Made by a program: the position numbers and the translations under genes. The notes beneath the pieces were generated by a model. That model was not told the DNA's origin, made no database searches, and saw only the letters and a list, made by a program, of their open reading frames with translations. A DNA stretch of 30,239 nt. Source: DAINRZ01 sp964634885 (GTDB lineage Bacteria; Bacteroidota; Ignavibacteria; Kapaibacteriales; UBA2268). Shown here one piece after another: positions 23,612 through 30,239 of this stretch. The stretch's first letter is position 1, and each line of letters begins with the position of its first letter. The stretch lies in contig CAZWLN010000057.1 of assembly GCA_964634885.1 (NCBI GenBank), positions 1 to 30,239 of the forward strand. Direction: 5' to 3'.

Positions 23612-25949
23612 ATTTTTTTACAACCGAACCATCTGCAGCATCCCAAATCTTGACTGTTTTATCATACGATGTGGAAACGATTCTTCTACCGTCCGAGCTC
23701 CAATCTATGCTATATACATTGGATAAATGGCCGTTAAATGATTTTATTTCCTTACCGCTGCTAACGTCCCATGTTAAAATAACATTGTCAATTATGGTAG
23801 CAATGCTCTTGCTGTCAGGACTCCAGGAAATGAAAGTATGTCCGGGCACACTGTCAACCATGGTATAGGTGGAGGCATCCCATATTTTTACATAGGCATT
23901 GAAATCTTCATCTGTGCTGCCAATAGCTATCTTTTTACCGTCGGGGCTCCAGGAAACGCAGTCAAGACTTCCATGATGCTTATATACAGTCTTGATTAAT
24001 GAAGCACTGTTAAAATCCCATATATTACAGGTTCTATCATCAGAAACCGTAGCAATCCTTTTTCCGTCAGGGCTCCAACAGATACGGATAACACTGCCAC
24101 TATTGCCATGAATATAGCCGCCATCAATCCCATTTTCCACTTCCCAGATTTTTATATCAGTGCTATTAAACAGGCCTGCAGCAATCCATTTCCCGTCAGG
24201 GCTCCAGTTAAAACAATTGGTATAGCCATGTGGCATTTCAAATATCAGTTTTTCATCAGCAACATTCCAGATTTTTATTGACCTGTCGCCACTCGAAGCA
24301 ATCTTAGTTCCATCCGGACTCCAGTGAACTTCCGTAGCCTCCTCATAATGTCTGTAATACCGATGTAATGTTTTATAGGAAACGGCATCAACAACTGTGA
24401 TGAGTCCTGCTCCGGATATGGCAATCATTGTATTGTCCGGGCTCCATTCTACAGATTTTCCATTTATTGATAAAGTTGTCCACTTAGGATTGCAGTCGTT
24501 AATGAAAACAGGATTGATTTGCTTGACTTTTACCAAGCATGTAGGACTGGCAGGTTTTGGAATATTCTTCCAAATGTACTTCAGCCCGACAGCTTTTTCA
24601 GCTATCAAAACCCATGATTTCCCACCATCTGTGCTGTATTCCAACCTGACAGTATCATTTTCGCCTATACCCTGCCATGTAATAATGCTGTCACTTCCGA
24701 CAACGAATGATTCTCCGCCGTTCGGATGGGTCAGTTTCAAAGTGTCGGCAACCGTTTTCTTACCTTTATGAATGCTGCTTACAAGGTATTGCGCCGGACA
24801 GGCGTCATTGTCAAAAAATAATTCAATGGATTCATATTCATAGTCCACCGGCGTATAACTTACAGTTACATCTTTTCTTTCCCCGGCTTTAAGAGATAGG
24901 TTATCCGGGCTTATTTTTATACACGGTTTTGTGCTTCTTATTTTGCTAATTACGAAGTCAGAGTTATTAGCAGTAATTGTAATTGTTGTATCATAGACTT
25001 TACCCGGCATTTTATTCTTAAAAATCAGTAATCCCGGATTGAATGACAGTTGGGCAACAGCTTTTTCAGGTTTTGAGTATTGTATTGTTTGCGATATGTC
25101 ATATGGTAATAGCCTGAAATTTACATTTGTAACCGTGTCGCCACACATGGTTTCACTATTCCATTCAATTGTACAAGGTTCAGAAGCCTGGGCCATCGAT
25201 AGAATTTTTAAATAGACTTCCCTTGCCTGTTCAGTTGTCGTAACGTTCTCAAACCATGTACCTCCGGTTTGCAGTGCAATATCTTTTAAATCCTGGGGAC
25301 AATTATATCCCATTGTTACGGGGAAAACAATGACGTTATTCTGCCTGGCCATATAAATAATCTCATTGGTATTGGTAGGTAAAGATGGATATCCGTCAGT
25401 AATCATTACTATTACCCTTTTAAATCTCCCATTCTTAGCTACCGGTATTCCACCCGCCGGAGGATCTAATAATGCTTTATTAAATAATGTATTGTATCCT
25501 GAATAGACATTATCAAGCTTTCCTATCAGTAACAAACTGTCATTTGTGAATCCTTGTATCAAAGCATTTTCATCATGAAATACAGTCAGTGCAGACTCTG
25601 ATGTCACCCAGTTGAAACCGGCAATCCAAGCTCGAACAGCGTCCTTTGCAATAACAGTTTTAGTGTCTGTCATCGAGCCTGAGATATCCAGCACCAAGAC
25701 CGAAGACAATGCAGCAGGTGGTTTTGGTGCGGGACATGACATGTTTAATATATTTCTTGTTAAACCATTTTCTTTTATTTCAAAGTCTGGAATTCTTAAG
25801 TTCATAATCTGACGGCCATCGACGTCGAAAGCAAAGAACTTAGCTTTCATTACCGGGAAGTTCGAGGTGTCAACGTCGAAGACAACAAGTGACTGTGACA
25901 TCAGGTTGTTGGATAATATTACCAACAACAATATTAAGGCCTTTTTCAT
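23598..25949 (-). CDS. Secreted VWA / Ig-like / WD40 protein, probable 5' half of a split gene
   Basis: A 783-residue frame: signal peptide identical to that of the VWA-FISUMP protein, and VWA domain with DISGS (88-92) and a TDG motif (VIVMITDGYP, about 180-188). A choice-of-anchor-like domain (about 300-395) and a Kre9-like Ig domain (PNGGESFVVGSDSIITWQG, from 409) follow. Seven WD40 repeats (about 498-783; e.g. WSPDGTKIASSGDRSIKIW) end abruptly at KIWDAADGSVVKKYERL. It has no sorting tail. The ATG at 25949 has GAGGG at 5 bases. Fusion to the next frame by a one-base change would give 1,519 residues with signal peptide, VWA, Ig, 14 WD40 repeats, ASPM domains and T9SS tail. Confidence 0.83.
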   Translation of the reverse strand: MKKALILLLVILSNNLMSQSLVVFDVDTSNFPVMKAKFFAFDVDGRQIMNLRIPDFEIKENGLTRNILNMSCPAPKPPAALSSVLVLDISGSMTDTKTVIAKDAVRAWIAGFNWVTSESALTVFHDENALIQGFTNDSLLLIGKLDNVYSGYNTLFNKALLDPPAGGIPVAKNGRFKRVIVMITDGYPSLPTNTNEIIYMARQNNVIVFPVTMGYNCPQDLKDIALQTGGTWFENVTTTEQAREVYLKILSMAQASEPCTIEWNSETMCGDTVTNVNFRLLPYDISQTIQYSKPEKAVAQLSFNPGLLIFKNKMPGKVYDTTITITANNSDFVISKIRSTKPCIKISPDNLSLKAGERKDVTVSYTPVDYEYESIELFFDNDACPAQYLVSSIHKGKKTVADTLKLTHPNGGESFVVGSDSIITWQGIGENDTVRLEYSTDGGKSWVLIAEKAVGLKYIWKNIPKPASPTCLVKVKQINPVFINDCNPKWTTLSINGKSVEWSPDNTMIAISGAGLITVVDAVSYKTLHRYYRHYEEATEVHWSPDGTKIASSGDRSIKIWNVADEKLIFEMPHGYTNCFNWSPDGKWIAAGLFNSTDIKIWEVENGIDGGYIHGNSGSVIRICWSPDGKRIATVSDDRTCNIWDFNSASLIKTVYKHHGSLDCVSWSPDGKKIAIGSTDEDFNAYVKIWDASTYTMVDSVPGHTFISWSPDSKSIATIIDNVILTWDVSSGKEIKSFNGHLSNVYSIDWSSDGRRIVSTSYDKTVKIWDAADGSVVKKYERL
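23613..23619 (-). other. Run of seven A at the junction of the two WD40 frames
   Basis: On the coding (minus) strand GTAAAAAAATATG lies at the end of the first frame, and the second frame's ATG follows immediately. With six A the reading is V-V-K-N-M-K-D-Y and the frames join. It is a candidate site for slipped-strand phase variation, transcriptional slippage, or a homopolymer sequencing error. Confidence 0.85.
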
Positions 25950-26426
25950 AAACACCCTCAATTCTTTTAGTTACTTCTTTATTATTATCGCCGACTGACG
26001 GACGGTCGGTGTTTGAAGTATTACGGTGTAAACCCCGGACGGCAGATTGCTTACGTCTGCGTTGACCGTTCTTTTCCCAAATTCCGAAACAGTACCCGAA
26101 TAGAGTGTTTTAACTTCGTTTCCGAGAATGTCCCCCATTATCAATCTCGTTTCGCCTGATTCTATCAGTTCCACTTCCACGCCGATGGACCCGCTCGCCG
26201 GATTGGGTACAATCGACAGTATCTGTGCATTGCCTGAAGTGTTGACGAGGCGGTTGCCTCCTTCGGGGCAGATGCCAAGCAGTTTGAATACTCCCGATTG
26301 CTTTTCTACGTCCATATCCACAACATTGCCGGATGCATCATAGAAATCGAAGGATTCTATATCGACCGAGGTCTCCGACACACTTCCAAGACCGGCTACA
26401 ACAGGTATCTCCGCCAGGATGTTAGA
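25806..26426. repeat. 621-bp direct repeat, copy 2
   Basis: Second copy of the repeat at 21224-21844, offset 4,582 bases. It covers the last 151 codons of the ASPM-like T9SS protein, the short spacer, and the first 48 codons of the VWA/WD40 gene. Confidence 0.96.
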
Positions 26427-27383
26427 ACTGGTTATTTTACTTTCCAGATCAATATATGTCGAATCATTCCTGATGTTAAATGATACATTTATGTTATCAG
26501 GGGCAATAATCGAACTTTCAAACCTGATCCTGGCCTTAACTTTTTCTGCAACATTCTGCAATCCTTCAGGTGTAACATTGTCAAGAATCAGTTTCAGGAC
26601 ACGTTTTTCACCGACATAGGCCGAATCGTCAGCAACATAAACCAGGCCGCCGACACCGGTGCCGAACAGCTGAGCGACGGCAGGCGAACCCGCGCCGTTA
26701 TAATAGAAAGCAAGCTGGCCCGATGTCCTGCCGATATACCTTGGCTTGAACCTCAGGTTCATCTCTCTTTTTTCACCTTGTTGAAGTGTAAACCCACCGT
26801 CGTTCAATATCTCGAATTGTACTTTGTCGGGTCCCAACTGGCCGACGGAACTGATTGCCAGGGGAGTGGAAGAAATGTTTTCCAACAGGTAAACAAGAGT
26901 GTCTTTTTTGCTGAGCACTTCGACTTTACCGAAATCGACGAGGTCCGTCAATACGCTCAGTACGGATTGCACACCTTCACCCTGGATTTTCTGTGTCAGG
27001 GTGTCAACCTGTGTTACAATTTTTATATCTGCATATTTCATACCCACAGATTTTGGTTCAAAGTTGAATTCTGCAGCCCTTGTTTCACCCGGGCTGAGAA
27101 CAAATGGTGTGATTCTTGAGACAAGATAGAATTTATCTTTGTCGGTGCCTTCGAAATAGATTGTGTCGATCCGTACCTGGTAAGTTCCGGGATTGGTAAT
27201 AAAAGCAGTAATCACGGAGTCTTTATAGTCTCCCACCAGGCATTGTTTCATATCGATGTCAATCGAGGAGGCGACAGGTACGACAATTGACCAGACAGCG
27301 TCCGACTGGTCGGACTGGAGTTGGGAGTAAGCCGGGATTATGCCGGCAGCCAGTAAAACCATAAGAATCAGGATGTTTTTCAT
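25971..27383 (-). CDS. Secreted choice-of-anchor D/ASPM-like protein with T9SS tail
   Basis: A 470-residue protein: signal peptide MKNILILMVLLAAGIIPAYS, two ASPM/SPD-2/Hydin-like (choice-of-anchor D) Ig domains (e.g. FVLSPGETRAAEFNFEPKSVG and REMNLRFKPRYIGRTSGQL), a further beta-domain containing AEIPVVAGLGSVSETSVDIE, and a T9SS sorting domain (PNPASGSIGVEVE ... NLPSGVYTVILQ ... IIIKK). It matches, end to end, the C-terminal 420 residues of the split WD40 protein, and the last 151 residues are identical. AAAGGA lies 7 bases before the ATG. It is followed after 21 bases by the VWA/WD40 start. Probably a surface or adhesive structural protein; no enzyme motif was seen. Confidence 0.84.
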   Translation of the reverse strand: MKNILILMVLLAAGIIPAYSQLQSDQSDAVWSIVVPVASSIDIDMKQCLVGDYKDSVITAFITNPGTYQVRIDTIYFEGTDKDKFYLVSRITPFVLSPGETRAAEFNFEPKSVGMKYADIKIVTQVDTLTQKIQGEGVQSVLSVLTDLVDFGKVEVLSKKDTLVYLLENISSTPLAISSVGQLGPDKVQFEILNDGGFTLQQGEKREMNLRFKPRYIGRTSGQLAFYYNGAGSPAVAQLFGTGVGGLVYVADDSAYVGEKRVLKLILDNVTPEGLQNVAEKVKARIRFESSIIAPDNINVSFNIRNDSTYIDLESKITSSNILAEIPVVAGLGSVSETSVDIESFDFYDASGNVVDMDVEKQSGVFKLLGICPEGGNRLVNTSGNAQILSIVPNPASGSIGVEVELIESGETRLIMGDILGNEVKTLYSGTVSEFGKRTVNADVSNLPSGVYTVILQTPTVRQSAIIIKK

Positions 27384-27439
27384 AGTATAATCCTTTTAAT
27401 AATAAATTAAATATTTAATTTTTTTATTTTCATAATAAA

Positions 27440-29482
27440 TTAGTCCCTGACGCAGCGGACAGACAGTCCGTTTGCTTTCCAGTTAGTATAAAAGAATGTA
27501 TGTGCATAGTCAAAATACAGAATAAAATACTGGGCATAATCAATAGATGAAGAATTTGCTGTCCACCAAAGTCCCTGTGCACCAAGGCTGTTGAAGGTGC
27601 CGTCGTAATTGCAGCTTCCACCGGGCTGCCCGGAAAAGCCGTACTGATCCTCAGCTCCTAAATTGGGAGACAGCCAATAGCCGTCTTTGCCTTCAATTGT
27701 CCCGGTGCTTTTCAGCTTACCCCCTGCAACTGCCTGTCCCCCGACACAAGACACAAGAGTGCTCCATTCTGAAGCAGTTGGGATATGCCAGCCTTGTGGA
27801 GCAAGGCCCCTTGGGTCGGTAACAGCAAACCAGTTGTATAATTTGCCATATATATCCCCATTTGCAGGGTCGTTATCATAGTAGCACCAGGCACCCTCCT
27901 TGTTGTTCGCAGCGTCAACCCAGTCTCCCTGAGTTTCACAATAGCGTATTATATCTCCATTGCGGTAGGTGTCCACATCAAGATTGCACGGAGACCATTC
28001 CTGCTGGCATATTGACAGAGGGCTGCCATCGCAACCGTAATATTTCAGACCTGCTGTTACCCTTGCCAGGCACTGATTGCTTGGAGTCTTAGGCACATGC
28101 CACTTGTAACTCAGGTTGGCGGCCTTGTTTTCAATTTCAATCCAGTTGACTCCATTGTCGGTGCTGTATTCAATCTTTACCGGTTCTTCGGGTAAAACAC
28201 CTTCCCATGTAATGACAGTATCAGAACCCGCAACAAACACTTCTCCTCCATTGGGATGTATTAGTTTCAGTGTTTGTACCGAAGGTTTTTTCCCTGGGAA
28301 TCCGCCGCTGCAATAGAAGTAATTCAGGCATTTGTCATTCTCAAAAGAGAACTTAGAAAACACGTAGCCGCTGTCAACAGGAGTAAAGCTTACGTTCAGG
28401 ACCTTACTCTCACCGCTGTTAAGAGTGAAAGCAGAAGGGCTGATCTGAAATTGTGGATTACTGCTGATAATATTAGTCACTTCGAAATCGTCATTATTTG
28501 CAGTAACTGTGATTGTACTGTCCCGCTGTATGCCGGGGACAGCATTAATAAACTTAATTGACGACGGCTTAACGGAAAGGCTGATGGTTTTATCGGCAGG
28601 GGACAGATAGGCCAGCTCATTTTTCATGTCGGCAGGTGTAAGCGTAAATTCTGCGGCAACCGAATCTGCTCTGCAGGGATATTCACTCTGCCACTCGATG
28701 GTGCAAGGCTTACTATCCTGAGCAATCTGCAGGATTTTTAAATATACTTCTTTCGCCTGGTCTTCTGACGTTATTTTAGTGAACAACAGGCCGCCGGTTT
28801 TTGATGTAATTTCTATAAGGCTGGGCGGGTTGACATTTCCTAATGTAACACAATAAACAGTAATATCATTTTCATTTGCCAAATCGACAATATTTGTTGT
28901 ATTCGGTTCAAAGTTAGGATAGCCGTCTGTAAGCATTACAATAACCCTTTTGTTTTTTCCGTTTTTTGCTACCAGAATGCCACCAGCTTTAGGTTTAGTA
29001 AAAGCAGCATTATAATCGGTCCCCCCTCCGGCAGTAATAAATATTATCTGGTTATCGAGGCGGTTTCTGTCAGTCGTGAAATCCTGAATGAAAAGATTCC
29101 TCGTATTGAAAGACGTTATCGCACATTCGGATTTCCCGAGGGGAATGGCTTCAACCCATGCAATGGCAGCTCTCTTTGCCATTAAGATGTTTTTACCAAA
29201 CATCGAACCCGAGGCGTCGATTACCAGAACCGCCGATAAAGCCTTTGGCGGTTGAGGATCAGGGCAGCTGACACTGAGCACTTTTCTTTCCATGCCGTCT
29301 TCTTTCACAATGATGTCCGAAGGGCTGAGGTTCAAAATCCTGTTACCCAGGGAATCGGTTGCATAGAATTTGGCTTTCAAAGTTGGGAAAGATGAAGTTT
29401 CAATGTCATAGACAAAGAATGTCTGAGACATCAGTTCGTTGCCCATCAGGGCCAGCATTATTATTAGTAGCAGTTTCTTCAT
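27440..29482 (-). CDS. Secreted VWA / Ig-like / FISUMP protein, second paralogue
   Basis: A 680-residue protein with the same architecture as that at 19289-21367: signal peptide MKKLLLIIMLALMGNELMSQ, VWA with DASGS (89-93) and VIVMLTDGYP, choice-of-anchor-like domain, Ig domain (HPNGGEVFVAGSDTVITWEG ... YKWHVPKTPSNQCLARV) and FISUMP (YRNGDIIRYCETQGDW, GLAPQGWHIPTASEW, LSVRCVRD). The Ig domains of the two paralogues look about 70% identical, the FISUMP parts less so. The ATG at 29482 gives the expected signal peptide; in-frame ATGs at 29494 and 29503 cannot be excluded. A 56-base AT-rich gap separates it from the following ASPM-like gene. Confidence 0.86.
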   Translation of the reverse strand: MKKLLLIIMLALMGNELMSQTFFVYDIETSSFPTLKAKFYATDSLGNRILNLSPSDIIVKEDGMERKVLSVSCPDPQPPKALSAVLVIDASGSMFGKNILMAKRAAIAWVEAIPLGKSECAITSFNTRNLFIQDFTTDRNRLDNQIIFITAGGGTDYNAAFTKPKAGGILVAKNGKNKRVIVMLTDGYPNFEPNTTNIVDLANENDITVYCVTLGNVNPPSLIEITSKTGGLLFTKITSEDQAKEVYLKILQIAQDSKPCTIEWQSEYPCRADSVAAEFTLTPADMKNELAYLSPADKTISLSVKPSSIKFINAVPGIQRDSTITVTANNDDFEVTNIISSNPQFQISPSAFTLNSGESKVLNVSFTPVDSGYVFSKFSFENDKCLNYFYCSGGFPGKKPSVQTLKLIHPNGGEVFVAGSDTVITWEGVLPEEPVKIEYSTDNGVNWIEIENKAANLSYKWHVPKTPSNQCLARVTAGLKYYGCDGSPLSICQQEWSPCNLDVDTYRNGDIIRYCETQGDWVDAANNKEGAWCYYDNDPANGDIYGKLYNWFAVTDPRGLAPQGWHIPTASEWSTLVSCVGGQAVAGGKLKSTGTIEGKDGYWLSPNLGAEDQYGFSGQPGGSCNYDGTFNSLGAQGLWWTANSSSIDYAQYFILYFDYAHTFFYTNWKANGLSVRCVRD

Positions 29483-29571
29483 GGCTGTTTCCATCCTAAC
29501 CATTTGATTGTATAAAATTACATAATTATTTTCATTATTAATTACTTAATATATTGAAACAAACCTGCAGG

Positions 29572-30239
29572 CTAATCCCTGACGCAGCGGACAGAATAGC
29601 CACTATTCAATTGTAAAGAAATAAATTCATACAAAGAAGCATTGTTATAATATAATACCATCCCATGTTCATAGCCTGAACTGTACGACGAGTTTTTCCA
29701 CCAATTAGCCTTTTTACCAATATTCCAGAATCCTAAATTATAATTCCCTCCGGGCAGGGCATTGAAACCGCACTCGTTCGTAGCTCCTGTATTTGGGCTG
29801 GACCACAGTCCGTCGCCTCCTTCAATCGTACCGGTACTCTTGAGCTTACCGCCTGCATCACCACCAAGACAGTAATAAAGTTCCATCCACTCTTCATTGG
29901 TGGGTATATGCCATCCCTCCGGCGCCAGGCCCCTTCTGTCCGATACAGCAAACACGTTATACAGTTTTCCATAAATCTCACCATTAGCAGGATCATGGTT
30001 ATAATAGCACCATGCGCCCTCTCTCTTGTTGTAGGCATCTATCCATTCCTCATCGGAAGCGGCGTGGCGTATAGGATCGCCATTGCGGTACACATCGGCA
30101 TTAAGGTTGCAGCCCATCCACACCCTGTCACATAAATATACGTCCGGGCAGTCTTCCTGCGTTTGCACTTTTGCTTTTACTCGCGCCAGGCAGCTGTTGC
30201 TTGGTGTATTCGGCACATGCCAATTGTAGCTTAAACCAG
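29572..30239 (-). CDS. FISUMP protein, C-terminal part (gene runs off the window)
   Basis: The frame stays open to the window edge, so the 5' end is missing. The visible residues begin inside the Kre9-like Ig domain (GLSYNWHVPNTPSNSCLARV) and continue into a complete FISUMP domain (WMGCNLNADVYRNGD, GAWCYYNHDPANGEIYGKLY, GLAPEGWHIPTNEEW, GGKLKSTGTIEGGDGLW, GFNALPGGNYNLG, YSVRCVRD). By comparison with its two neighbours the missing part is expected to hold a signal peptide and VWA domain. An apparent start near 30216 is a GTG codon inside the conserved WHVP motif and is not real. Confidence 0.88.
   Translation of the reverse strand, partial: GLSYNWHVPNTPSNSCLARVKAKVQTQEDCPDVYLCDRVWMGCNLNADVYRNGDPIRHAASDEEWIDAYNKREGAWCYYNHDPANGEIYGKLYNVFAVSDRRGLAPEGWHIPTNEEWMELYYCLGGDAGGKLKSTGTIEGGDGLWSSPNTGATNECGFNALPGGNYNLGFWNIGKKANWWKNSSYSSGYEHGMVLYYNNASLYEFISLQLNSGYSVRCVRD

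Noticed and set aside
19289..30239. CRISPR array, prophage or insertion sequence explaining the repeats
   Set aside because: The repeats are long, coding and located at gene ends; no spacers, transposase, integrase or terminal inverted repeats were seen.

Overview
The window looks like chromosomal DNA from the Bacteroidota/Chlorobi side of the FCB group, most like the Ignavibacteria/Kapabacteria type; this is an inference. The grounds are several type IX secretion (T9SS) C-terminal sorting domains of the 'PNPAS ... LPSGVY' kind, FISUMP domains (Fibrobacter succinogenes major paralogous), a PorE-like propeller/OmpA protein, WG-repeat and choice-of-anchor/ASPM-like proteins, and AT-rich intergenic DNA with GAGG-type ribosome binding sites. 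No rRNA, tRNA, CRISPR array, transposase or integrase was seen.

Layout. 1-4400: a SAM-dependent methyltransferase, scpA-scpB (chromosome segregation, partners of SMC), an orphan HicB-like gene overlapping the end of scpB tail-to-tail, and an exported WG-repeat protein. 4383-7189 (minus strand): a rho-independent terminator, a soluble GAF-type sensor histidine kinase with degenerate motifs, and an ATP-grasp ligase with a basic Lys/Ala/Pro tail. 7315-8755: a two-gene FetA/FetB-type ABC exporter. 9053-11207: two tandem secreted alpha/beta-hydrolase paralogues, each 330 residues with a T9SS tail, separated by a terminator. 11215-14809 (minus strand): two paralogous secreted T9SS proteins, the downstream one broken by a frameshift; their tails share 177 bp of almost identical DNA. 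15067-18863: a lipoprotein beta-propeller, an outer-membrane beta-barrel and a PorE-like PD40/regulatory-domain/OmpA protein, which look like an envelope module.

19289-30239 (minus strand) is the most unusual part: a co-directional array of large secreted proteins built from interchangeable modules. These are a common signal peptide and VWA domain, a choice-of-anchor/Ig-like middle, then either a FISUMP domain or WD40 propellers plus ASPM-like domains and a T9SS tail. A 621-bp direct repeat with one mismatch covers the end of one gene and the start of the next, and occurs twice 4,582 bp apart. The DNA between the copies holds what appears to be one giant gene (VWA, Ig, 14 WD40 repeats, ASPM, T9SS tail; 1,519 residues) split in two at a run of seven A residues. 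One half has the export signal and the other has the sorting tail, so the break matters for function. The array continues past the right edge of the window.

Taken together, much of the window encodes cell-surface or secreted products. The repeats suggest that secretion signals and gene ends are being duplicated, homogenised or swapped by recombination while the exposed middles differ.
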